Below, in pieces: positions 43,703 to 51,142 of a DNA stretch of 64,000 nt; the stretch's first letter is position 1, and each line of letters starts with the position of its first letter. A program made the position numbers and the translations under genes. Below the pieces are notes generated by a model. The model did not search any database and was not told the DNA's origin. It saw only the letters and a program-made list of their open reading frames with translations. The stretch comes from VAZQ01 sp035263865 (lineage in GTDB: Bacteria; Pseudomonadota; Alphaproteobacteria; Rhizobiales; Xanthobacteraceae), in NCBI GenBank assembly GCA_035263865.1, contig DATFQX010000422.1, positions 36,603 through 100,602 on the forward strand. The letters are read 5' to 3'.

Positions 43703-44353
43703 TCAAGCCGCGGCGGCAGCCGGCAGGGCGCATTGCGCGAGCGTCTTTTGCCAGGCCGATAGCGCGTGCAAGGTCGCATACCAGCGCTTGATCTCGCGGT
43801 ACGGCTCGAGCGGGAAACGCGCCATCTCGGCAAGGTTCATCGGCGCGCCCAGCGAGAAGTCTGCAACCGTCAGCGTGTCGCCGGTCACGAACTTTTTTCC
43901 TTTGAGCTGTCCGTCGAGGACCTGGGCAACGCGATGGAACGATTCGGTGCCCTTGGCAATGGCTGCCGGATCGGGCTCGCCGCTCTTGAGCACGACGGCT
44001 TTTACGACGTTTTCGAAAATGAACACGGCGCAGGTCGGATCCCAATGCGCGAGATCCCAGAACTGCCAGCGTGTGACGTCGAGTCGGCCTTTTCCGTCTG
44101 CCGGAAGCAGGCCGCTCTCCGGCCGCTTGGCCGCGAGGTATTGCAGAATGGCATTCGATTCCCATAGCACATAGTCGCCGTCCTTGAGCGTCGGCATCCG
44201 CATGTTGGGATTGAGCGCTGCGTATTGCGGCGACTTTTGCTCGCCTTTGATCAGATCGATCATGTGTAAGTTGGGCTCGATGCCGAGATAGTTGGCGAGT
44301 GCCATCACCTTGAAGGCACGCGGGCTAGGCGGAAAGACATAAAGCTCGGTCAT
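43703..44353 (-). CDS. Glutathione S-transferase family protein
   Basis: The 216-residue protein has an N-terminal thioredoxin-like domain (about 1-80: ELYVFPPSPRAFKVMALANY, cis-Pro in MRMPTLKDGD, then LWESNAILQYLA) and an all-helical C-terminal domain (GDTLTVADFSLGA). It conjugates or isomerises with glutathione in the cytoplasm. Ser9 or nearby residues could activate the thiol. It lies just upstream of the YCII operon on the same strand, but the predicted ECF42 promoter between them argues for a separate transcript. Confidence 0.9.
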   Translation of the reverse strand: MTELYVFPPSPRAFKVMALANYLGIEPNLHMIDLIKGEQKSPQYAALNPNMRMPTLKDGDYVLWESNAILQYLAAKRPESGLLPADGKGRLDVTRWQFWDLAHWDPTCAVFIFENVVKAVVLKSGEPDPAAIAKGTESFHRVAQVLDGQLKGKKFVTGDTLTVADFSLGAPMNLAEMARFPLEPYREIKRWYATLHALSAWQKTLAQCALPAAAAA

Positions 44354-44461
44354 GGATCACTCCTGTGCTGCGTGATTGAGAGCGTTTTCATTCGTACTGG
44401 ATACATTACCCCGCCGCGCACTCGGCGCCCTTTGCCGTGTGGGGCGGGATCCGTCAGCGGA

Positions 44462-45199
44462 TCACTGCGCCATGGCTCGCGCTGGCGTTCGCCCTGCTTC
44501 CTCGTATTTGTCGTGATGGCGTACCCAGGACATCGGATGCGGCAGGTCAGCTTCATCGCGACCCTTGGGCACCAGGTCGAGCAGCTGATAAGCGCTGTTC
44601 ACCGGATCGAGTCCGCGGCTGTAACATGAGTATGTATGGAAGATCGTCCCCGCGTCGTCCTTGTAGAACACGCTGATCCCAGGGGCCTCGCTCTGGGGAA
44701 ACTTGCGCTGTTCGTAATTGTAGAAGACCGTCCCCTTCATCTCCTCGGGCGTGAATGAGACGCTGAAGTCGTGATTGAAATCGGTACTCACGGACGACAC
44801 CCAGTCGAAGCTCCAGCCCATCGTTTTCTGAAAGTTCTTCAATTTCGAATACGGCGCACGCGACACCACGACCATGGTGACGTCGCGCTGTTTCAGATGC
44901 GGCGTGATGCCATTGAAGCTGTCGGCCCAGAACGAGCAACTCTTGCAGCCCTCGTTCCAATCCGCACCGTACATGAAATGATAGATCAGCAATTGGCTGC
45001 GGACTTGGAACAGCTGCGCAAGCGTCTGGCGGCCGTTCGGCCCGTGGAACACGTACTCTTTCTCCACCTTCACCCAGGGCAGCGCGCGGCGCTCTTTGCT
45101 CAGTTGGTCGCGCTTCCGGGTAAGCTCCTTCTCCTTGGCTAGGAGTCGCAGCCGGGCAGCCAACCACTCATCTTGCGAAACGATCAGATGGTTCTTCAT
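44462..45199 (-). CDS. DUF899-family thioredoxin-like protein
   Basis: The 245-residue protein matches DUF899: an N-terminal helix (LAKEKELTRKRDQLSKERR), then VEKEYVFHGPNG and a thioredoxin-like fold with YGADWNEGCKSCSFWADSF, whose CKSC could be redox-active. Members of this family are found next to ECF, YCII and SRPBCC genes, as here, but their chemistry is not known. GAGGTTGTC precedes the ATG. It is followed on the same strand by the GST gene. Confidence 0.88.
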   Translation of the reverse strand: MKNHLIVSQDEWLAARLRLLAKEKELTRKRDQLSKERRALPWVKVEKEYVFHGPNGRQTLAQLFQVRSQLLIYHFMYGADWNEGCKSCSFWADSFNGITPHLKQRDVTMVVVSRAPYSKLKNFQKTMGWSFDWVSSVSTDFNHDFSVSFTPEEMKGTVFYNYEQRKFPQSEAPGISVFYKDDAGTIFHTYSCYSRGLDPVNSAYQLLDLVPKGRDEADLPHPMSWVRHHDKYEEAGRTPARAMAQ

Positions 45200-45284
45200 G
45201 ACAACCTCGACTTAGCTTGGTGGCGTAACTCGCGTTAGCGAGCCAGTCTCAACGGGTTAGAACGAGTCCTCTCGCCAGATTCGG

Positions 45285-45758
45285 TTACACAGCTTCAGCC
45301 CGCTGCTTGAACGTCTCCAGCAATCGGGGCCAGCCGCCGTCGACGTCCTTGCGCATCGACTCGCCCGCTTCCGCGCCCATCTGCTCGAACTTGCGGTGTT
45401 CGAGCTCGACCCGCGTTGCGTTCGCACCGTCGGCGATGAATCTCACCTCCACCTCCGAGGAGACGGTCGTGTCCGGCTGCCAGCGACTATTGATGTCCCA
45501 CGTCATGACGAAACGCTTGGGCGGCTCCCACACGATGATCTTGCCGACATTCGTGCGTGTGCCGTCTTCGGCCAGTTCGTACCAATGGCCGCCAACTTTG
45601 GTTTCCATGACGGCCGCTTTCCGCGGCGTCTTGCCGATGCCGTGGTCGAGCGGCCACCAGCGCCCCAGTCCCGCGGTGAACACGTCGAATGCGTGCGCCT
45701 GGCTCGCATTGACGCGAATGCTCTTGCGCACGGGCGCGATGGTCACTGTCGTCGTCAT
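45285..45758 (-). CDS. SRPBCC/AHSA1-domain protein
   Basis: The 157-residue protein is a START/Bet v 1-like lipid- or ligand-binding fold of the AHSA1 type: IRVNASQAHAFDVFTAGLGR, GGHWYELAEDGTRTNVGKII, WEPPKRFVMTWDI and a C-terminal helix. These proteins usually pair with an ArsR regulator, and here the start overlaps the ArsR stop by four bases. The ligand is unknown. Confidence 0.9.
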   Translation of the reverse strand: MTTTVTIAPVRKSIRVNASQAHAFDVFTAGLGRWWPLDHGIGKTPRKAAVMETKVGGHWYELAEDGTRTNVGKIIVWEPPKRFVMTWDINSRWQPDTTVSSEVEVRFIADGANATRVELEHRKFEQMGAEAGESMRKDVDGGWPRLLETFKQRAEAV

Positions 45759-46081
45759 CTGTCCTTTTCCTTTTGCTGGCTCTTGCCCAATTCCACTTCC
45801 GCCTGGAACGCGGCCAGCGCCTCGTCCCAGAACTGATCGAGCCAACGGCGCAACGCGCCGAGCCCGTGCGGGTCGATGAAGTAGACCCGCCGTGTTCCTT
45901 CCTGCCGGTCAGCCACAAGGCCCGCCTCCTTGAGCGCCTTGAGATGCTGCGACACGGCCGGCCGGCTGACCGGCATGCCGCGGGCGATGGCGCCGACCGG
46001 TCGCGGCCCCGACCGCAAGCGCTCGAACACGCGTCGGCGCGTCGGATCGGCCAGGGCCGCCAGCACGTCTCCGTAAGCCAT
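45755..46081 (-). CDS. ArsR-family winged-helix regulator
   Basis: The 108-residue repressor-type protein has the ArsR winged helix: ALADPTRRRVFERLRSGPRP, VSRPAVSQHLKALKEAGLVA, then DRQEGTRRVYFID. There is no obvious metal-binding cysteine motif, so it senses something other than metal or simply autoregulates. It forms an operon with the SRPBCC gene. The AT-rich CTTACGGTAAGCTAGAGCTTACC region just upstream (46084-46106) contains inverted GTAAGC copies that could be its operator. Confidence 0.9.
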   Translation of the reverse strand: MAYGDVLAALADPTRRRVFERLRSGPRPVGAIARGMPVSRPAVSQHLKALKEAGLVADRQEGTRRVYFIDPHGLGALRRWLDQFWDEALAAFQAEVELGKSQQKEKDR

Positions 46082-46111
46082 AACTTACCGTAAGCTAGAG
46101 CTTACCGAATG

Positions 46112-47614
46112 TCAAGTGCAGTTAAGGTGTTGGACCCAATTTCGCGACGGCGCGTCGGCCTCGCTTGAAGATGTGGTGCTCTTACGAGAGAGGCCCGTGC
46201 CCGAGTCGCGAAACCATGCGCCCGACGCGATGGCCACGCATAAGACGCCGCCATAGAGGACGAGGCCGAGCGCGAGCGCGACGAACAGCCATTGCAGCGA
46301 GCCGGTGAGGCGAAGCGCAATAAAGCCGCCGCCGAGTGCGATCAGCATGCGCAGGAAACCAGCGGATAGTGGCCAAAACAACCGTCCCGCTCCTTGCGAT
46401 GCAAAGTAGAGCGCAAGGCCCAAGCCGAAAAAGCCGTACGCCGGACCGACCATGCGCAGGTAAGTCGTTCCCGTCTCGACGACTTGCGGGTCGGTGCTGA
46501 ACTGGGTGATCCAGAGCTGCGGCCTGAGCGCCGCGGCAATGCCGATGGCCTCGGTGATCACGAAAGCCATGGCGCCGCCAATGAAAGCGATGCGCAACGC
46601 GCGCGCGCTCTGTCCGGCGCCGATGTTCGTCCCCACCAGGGCGACGAGCGGCGCACCAAGTCCGAAGATGATCGGGATCAGCAGGTATTCGAGCCGCGCG
46701 CCTGTGCCATAGCCGGCCGCCGCACCGGCGCCCGCAGTGGCGGCAACCAATGCGGTGGCGAGGGCGATAATGACATTCGTCTGCAGCGAGGTCACGGCTG
46801 CGACCGCGCCGACACGCAAAACATCCCGGAACAGGGCCCAGCGCAGCCGCGTTGGTCGCAAACGCGCAAGGTTGCGCCCGGAAAGCACGTACCAGCCGAG
46901 CACGGCAGTTCCTGCCGCGTAGAACAGCACCAGCGCCGTGCCGCCTCCGGCGATGCCGAGCGCGGGAAACGGACCGATGCCGAAGATCAGCAACGGCGAC
47001 AAGGGAACGAGAACGACGACGCCGATACAGATGACCAACGCGGGAATGAGCATGTTGCCGGTGCCGCGCACGACATTGGCCAAGCCGTTCATCACCCAAA
47101 GCAGTACGTTTCCCGAGAACACGACGTTGGAATAGCTCAGCGCCGCATCGAGCTCGCCGCCTTCGCCCCCGAGCGCGCGATAAATCAGTCGTCCGAACGC
47201 GAGCATGGTCGCCGAGAACAAGGCGCCGAGCGCAACCATGATGATGAGCGCGTGCATCACCAGCGCATCTGCTTCATCGCGCCGGCCGGCGCCCAGCGCT
47301 CGCGCGATCGCAGAAGAAATGCCGCCGCCCATGGCGCCGGCGGAGATCATCTGCATCAGCATCACGCCCGGGAAAACGAGCGCCATGCCCGCCAGCGCAT
47401 CGGTGCCGAGCTTCGCCACGAACCAGGTCTCGATCAAGCCGCTCGCCGCTTGCGCGAACATCACGAGGACGTTCGGCCAGGCCATCAACAACAACGTGGG
47501 AACGATGCGTCCTTGCAGCAGCGCGCGCGTCCGCGGGCTGAACTTCCGGACTTGCGCAACGTCCAGCTTCGCCAGCGGGACGGCCAGGGCCGGCTCGATT
47601 GCGGCGACGCTCAT
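46112..47614 (-). CDS. MATE-family efflux transporter
   Basis: The 500-residue protein has twelve hydrophobic segments in two halves, typical of MATE pumps that exchange cationic drugs for H+ or Na+. Landmarks are MAWPNVLVMFAQAASGLIET near the start, GMALVFPGVMLMQMISAGAM in the first half and GLGAPLVALVGTNIGAGQSA in the second. The start overlaps the stop of the HxlR gene in an ATGA, so both are made from one transcript and the regulator probably controls the pump. Confidence 0.92.
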   Translation of the reverse strand: MSVAAIEPALAVPLAKLDVAQVRKFSPRTRALLQGRIVPTLLLMAWPNVLVMFAQAASGLIETWFVAKLGTDALAGMALVFPGVMLMQMISAGAMGGGISSAIARALGAGRRDEADALVMHALIIMVALGALFSATMLAFGRLIYRALGGEGGELDAALSYSNVVFSGNVLLWVMNGLANVVRGTGNMLIPALVICIGVVVLVPLSPLLIFGIGPFPALGIAGGGTALVLFYAAGTAVLGWYVLSGRNLARLRPTRLRWALFRDVLRVGAVAAVTSLQTNVIIALATALVAATAGAGAAAGYGTGARLEYLLIPIIFGLGAPLVALVGTNIGAGQSARALRIAFIGGAMAFVITEAIGIAAALRPQLWITQFSTDPQVVETGTTYLRMVGPAYGFFGLGLALYFASQGAGRLFWPLSAGFLRMLIALGGGFIALRLTGSLQWLFVALALGLVLYGGVLCVAIASGAWFRDSGTGLSRKSTTSSSEADAPSRNWVQHLNCT

Positions 47615-48144
47615 CGTGCGCGTTCCTTTGGCGCGCGGCCTTTGCCGTTGCGTAATCCCGGAGGAGTCGTGGTTGCGTACCTTCGTCGGACGCCCTCGAT
47701 GGCGGCTGGCCCCGCGGCAAATGCAAAATCTGGTTCTTTGATCGGCCGTCCGCTCGCGCGATCGACGAGGATTGGGTCGACCGCGGCGCCGGTCTTGGCA
47801 TCCACGAGAAGCACGCTCGCACCTTCGGGCGCAAAGTGCCGATTTCCCCACGCGAGCAGCGCGACGAGGACGGGACGAAAATCGCGCCCGCGCGCGGTGA
47901 GGACATATTCATCGCGCGGCGGGTGTTCGCTGTAGCAGCGGCGCTCGAGCAGGCCGGCATCGACCAGCGCATTGAGCCGTCGTGCCAGCATGTTGGGCGC
48001 GATGCCGAGACTTTTCTGGAATTGATCGAAGCGCGTGAGCCCGTGCAAGGCATCGCGCAGAATGAGGATGCTCCACCATTCGCCGACGCGCTCGAGGCTG
48101 CGGGCAATCGGGCACACCATCCGGCCAAAGCTCTTCCGTTGCAT
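47611..48144 (-). CDS. HxlR-family transcriptional regulator
   Basis: The 177-residue protein has the HxlR winged helix at its N-terminus: CPIARSLERVGEWWSILILR, FDQFQKSLGIAPNMLARRL, then GLLERRCYSEHPPRDEYVL. Cys13 is in the position where redox- or quinone-sensing members have their reactive cysteine. A C-terminal extension of about 70 residues is unusual. I prefer the ATG at 48144; a GTG two codons earlier is possible. The predicted promoter would make the message almost leaderless. Confidence 0.9.
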   Translation of the reverse strand: MQRKSFGRMVCPIARSLERVGEWWSILILRDALHGLTRFDQFQKSLGIAPNMLARRLNALVDAGLLERRCYSEHPPRDEYVLTARGRDFRPVLVALLAWGNRHFAPEGASVLLVDAKTGAAVDPILVDRASGRPIKEPDFAFAAGPAAIEGVRRRYATTTPPGLRNGKGRAPKERAR

Positions 48145-48150
48145 TGACAC

Positions 48151-48186
48151 AATATAGCCGAGTCACTATCATCATGCAAGTCACTA
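48151..48186 (-). promoter_or_regulatory. Promoter and candidate HxlR operator
   Basis: On the minus strand TTGCAT (48174-48179), a 17-base spacer and TATATT (48151-48156) form a sigma-70-like promoter for the HxlR-MATE operon. A direct repeat TAGTGACT (48161-48168 and 48179-48186) covers the spacer and -35 box, 18 bases apart, and is a natural operator. The MaoC gene diverges from 48199 and could be affected as well. Confidence 0.55.
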
Positions 48187-48198
48187 ACGACGAAAGCC

Positions 48199-48684
48199 AT
48201 GACCGACCCCCGCAGATCGCATTCAGAGTCGTTTTTTCTCGATGACCTCGCCGTGGGGCAGCGCTTTTCCAGCGCCTCTCACACGATCGACGAGGCGCAG
48301 ATCAAGGCGTTTGCCACGCAATTCGATCCCCAGCCGTTCCATCTCGACGGGCAAGCCGCGAAAACGACCTTGTTCGGCGGCTTGGCCGCGAGCGGCTGGC
48401 ATACCGCGGCGATCACGATGAAGTTACTGGTGGAGTCGGGCTTGCCACTGCGCGGCGGCATCATCGGAAGCGGCGGAGAGATCAGCTGGCCGAAGCCGAC
48501 GCGCCCGGGCGACACACTGCACGTATCAAGCGAAATCGAAGAGGTTGCTCCGTCACGCTCGCGCGCTGATCGCGGAATGATCCGTGTGCGCAGCGAGACG
48601 CGCAATCAGCATGGTGAGGTCGTCCAGATCCTCATCGCGAAGCTGGTGGTACCGCGGCGCACTGCGGCTGCTATTGCGAGCTGA
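48199..48684 (+). CDS. MaoC-like hot-dog dehydratase
   Basis: The 161-residue protein is a single hot-dog fold with the (R)-hydratase layout: DLAVGQRFSSASHTIDEAQI, ATQFDPQPFHLDGQAA (Asp and His of the active site), FGGLAASGWHTAAI and the C-terminal strands VRSETRNQHGEVV. It hydrates or dehydrates an acyl-CoA-like substrate. It diverges from the HxlR gene with 54 bases between starts. Confidence 0.9.
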   Translation: MTDPRRSHSESFFLDDLAVGQRFSSASHTIDEAQIKAFATQFDPQPFHLDGQAAKTTLFGGLAASGWHTAAITMKLLVESGLPLRGGIIGSGGEISWPKPTRPGDTLHVSSEIEEVAPSRSRADRGMIRVRSETRNQHGEVVQILIAKLVVPRRTAAAIAS

Positions 48685-48796
48685 TATGCTGCAGCGGCAA
48701 TGCTGGGCGCAAAACTGCCCGCGCGGGCTGGTCTTCGTCTCGGACATATTCTAGTGTGACGGGCTGAGATCGGATCAGTCCCTGCTTCACAAACGA

Positions 48797-49456
48797 ATGC
48801 GCTCAATTTTGATCATCGCGTGCGCCAGCGTGACCTTTGCCGCCGGCGCTCAGGCCCAAGATGCCGTCAGGGCTTGCCGTCAGCTCAAGGATGATGCCGA
48901 GCGGCTCAAATGCTACGACCGCCTTGATACGTCGGCCTCGCCTGCGCCGCGCGGGCAGAGGGAGAGCAAACCGGACGCCGAGACCGGCTGGGTCATCAAC
49001 GACGAAAAATCTCCCCTCGATGACAGTCCTCTCGTCTCGGCGGCGCTCGCCTCGGGCGATGGCAAGGCGACCCTGCTGATGCGCTGCAAGGATCGCAAGA
49101 CCGAGCTCGCGGTCAGTATCCGCGGATTCATCAATTGCACACCCGACATCCGCGTCATATATCGGATCGACCAAGCGCAAGCCGTCGAGGGTCCGTGGAA
49201 ATCGCATTCGAGCTGTTATCTTGCGATAGTGCCGTCGCCGATCCCTTTCATTCAATCGTTGACGGATGATGGCAAGGTTTATGTCCGGATGTTCGACCAT
49301 CACGGCGCGGCGTCCGATACGTTGTTCAATCTCGGCAAGGTTTCCAGGATCCGATCTCGCCTGGCAGAAGCCTGCGATTGGGATGGCGCATCCAAAGCAG
49401 CGGAAAAGCCCGCGCCTGCAGCCTCTCCCGGCCAGCCCAAGGCGCGGCCGAAATGA
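48797..49456 (+). CDS. TagO/VasI-like exported protein (type VI secretion-associated family), orphan
   Basis: The 219-residue protein has a signal peptide (cleaved after GAQAQ). CRQLKDDAERLKCYDRL follows, then the VasI/TagO-type core: INDEKSPLDDSPLVSAALAS and LLMRCKDRKTELAVSI. The end is low-complexity (Ala, Pro, Lys). Family members accompany type VI secretion systems, but none of the core tss genes is in this window, so this is an orphan or works elsewhere. The ribosome binding site is weak. Confidence 0.65.
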   Translation: MRSILIIACASVTFAAGAQAQDAVRACRQLKDDAERLKCYDRLDTSASPAPRGQRESKPDAETGWVINDEKSPLDDSPLVSAALASGDGKATLLMRCKDRKTELAVSIRGFINCTPDIRVIYRIDQAQAVEGPWKSHSSCYLAIVPSPIPFIQSLTDDGKVYVRMFDHHGAASDTLFNLGKVSRIRSRLAEACDWDGASKAAEKPAPAASPGQPKARPK

Positions 49457-49809
49457 TGGCTCAGCGATCCGCTGCTCACTGAGAGGATCCGAAGCCGCGC
49501 AGAGTGGTGGTGTTCGCCTTCATCTTGCGTAGCCCGCTTTGCATGGCACGCAAGTCGGCGCGGCGGATGTCCCTGGTCATGATCTCATGCAGCTTCTTGC
49601 GGCAGCGCTTGCCATGCGCCGGTGACAACGCACCGCTGCGCCCGCACAACCCTTGTGACGACGTAGCTCGAAACATATTAAGCCTGCTTAAGTCTTGCGT
49701 GTACTTACGATTCGCCGAAGCGGCGTGAGCTGCGCTGTTGCAGGACCCTCCGGCGCATTGCCGCAAATCGGAGTATCCTTGGCGAACGCTTGCAGCGAGG
49801 AGAACGTCT
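49457..49809. other. Region upstream of the RND pump genes, with a palindrome
   Basis: No gene is certain here; a short minus-strand frame (49476-49919 region) overlaps the adaptor start and is not convincing. TTAAGCCTGCTTAA (49678-49691) is a near-perfect AT-rich palindrome within GC-rich DNA, about 120 bases before the adaptor gene, and could be an operator. Confidence 0.4.
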
Positions 49810-50925
49810 ATGCCCGCCTCAGTCGCCTGGAAAGCCGCCATTTGCGCGCTGAGTATCACGCTGTCGTGCAGCGCTGCCGCCGCGCAGAGCGCGCCGCCGC
49901 CGCCCGCCGTTTCTGTCACTCCGGTCGTGAGCCGTCAGGTGACGGAAACCATCGATTACATCGGACGCCTCACCGCGGTCGATAAGGTCGATATCGTCGC
50001 CCGCGTGGAGGGCTTTCTCGAGGAACGGACATTCAAAGAGGGACAGTACGTCAAGAAGGGCGACCTGTTGTTCCGGATCGAGCAGGCGACCTACAAGGCC
50101 GCCGTCGAGCAGGCGCGCGCGACGCTCGCAAAGGCCAAGGCGACCGAGGTCAACGCCAAGCTGCAGTTCCAGCGTGGCAAGGAACTGGTGCGCAACCAGA
50201 ACATCCCGCAAGCCACGGTCGACCAGCGCGAAGCCGACGAGCAAGCAGCGCAGGCGAGCATCATGGAGGCGCAGGCGGCGCTCGATCAGGCGGAGATCAA
50301 TCTCGGCTACACGGAGATCTACTCGCCCATCGATGGACGCATCGGTCTCGCCATCGTCACCGAGGGCAATCTGGTCCAGCCCTCCTCCAGGAAGCTCGCG
50401 ACCATCGTCAGCCAGGACCCGATCTATGTCACCTTCCAGGTCAGCCAGCGCAATCTTCTCGACTACTTTAGGCGCCGAGCCGAAGAACCCGGGAAGAACA
50501 CGCATGTCAACATTCGCATCAAGCTGCCCAACGGCACCATCTACCCGCACGCCGGGCTGAGTGACTTTCTCGATGTCCAGGTCGACCCGACGACGGACAC
50601 AGTGACGGTGCGGGCGACAGTGCCAAACCCGGATCATGTGCTGCTCCCGGGCGGGGTTGTCGGTGTCACCGTGGAGCGAGGCGCGCCGAAATCGGCGCTC
50701 ACGATTCCGCAGGCCGCCGTCCTCCTCGATCAAGCCGGCCGCTATGTCCTCGTCATCGGTTCGGACAAGAAAGTCGAGCAGCGCCGTATAACGACCGGCG
50801 CCGAGCAAGGCCGCGACATCGTGGTGACCGACGGCCTCAAGGAGGGAGAACAGGTGATTGTCGAGGGCATCCAGAAAGTCCGTCCCGGCCAGGTCGTGAC
50901 GGCAACCGTGGTGCCGGGGACGTAA
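49810..50925 (+). CDS. RND efflux periplasmic adaptor (membrane fusion protein)
   Basis: The 371-residue protein has a signal peptide (cleaved after SAAAAQ) and the usual adaptor layout: a barrel/lipoyl half (GRLTAVDKVDIVARVEGFLE, GQYVKKGDLLFRIE), a helical hairpin (about 75-150), the second lipoyl half (YTEIYSPIDGRIGLA) and a beta-barrel domain (LTIPQAAVLLDQAGRYVLVI). It links the inner-membrane pump to an outer-membrane channel. AGGAGA lies before the ATG. The RND pump gene follows, separated by a repeat. Confidence 0.94.
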   Translation: MPASVAWKAAICALSITLSCSAAAAQSAPPPPAVSVTPVVSRQVTETIDYIGRLTAVDKVDIVARVEGFLEERTFKEGQYVKKGDLLFRIEQATYKAAVEQARATLAKAKATEVNAKLQFQRGKELVRNQNIPQATVDQREADEQAAQASIMEAQAALDQAEINLGYTEIYSPIDGRIGLAIVTEGNLVQPSSRKLATIVSQDPIYVTFQVSQRNLLDYFRRRAEEPGKNTHVNIRIKLPNGTIYPHAGLSDFLDVQVDPTTDTVTVRATVPNPDHVLLPGGVVGVTVERGAPKSALTIPQAAVLLDQAGRYVLVIGSDKKVEQRRITTGAEQGRDIVVTDGLKEGEQVIVEGIQKVRPGQVVTATVVPGT

Positions 50926-50987
50926 AAGCGTATTTCTTTAATTCAGAGCCATGAATCGCGACATACGACCGGCGGTGCCACATCGTT

Positions 50988-51088
50988 CCCTTCCCCGCTT
51001 GCGGGGGAGGGACAGGGAGGGGGCAGACAACATGAAAGAGCATTTCCGGGCACCCCCTCCCCAACCCTCCCCCGCAAGCGGGGGAGGG
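50988..51088. repeat. Nested palindromic intergenic repeat within the RND operon
   Basis: CCCTCCCCCGC-AA-GCGGGGGAGGG (51065-51088) is a perfect palindrome. A close copy CCCTTCCCCGC-TT-GCGGGGGAGGG lies at 50988-51011, and GGGAGGGGG near 51014 can pair with CCCCCTCCC near 51052. The whole can fold into three hairpins. The type is a dispersed intergenic repeat of rhizobia. Confidence 0.8.
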
Positions 51089-51142
51089 TGCAGACCGAGC
51101 TTGCCGCTCGCGCTCACTCAAGTTCGCCGAAACGCGCGCTAA

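Noticed and set aside
46394..47935. Long open frame antisense to the MATE and HxlR genes
   Set aside because: It is rich in Arg, Glu, Asp and Gln without structure, lacks a ribosome binding site, and arises from the codon bias of the well-supported genes on the other strand. The same applies to the frame opposite the aminotransferase at 60930-62618.
49476..49919. Minus-strand ORF upstream of and overlapping the RND adaptor
   Set aside because: No recognisable protein, no good start site, and it overlaps the signal peptide region of the well-supported adaptor gene.
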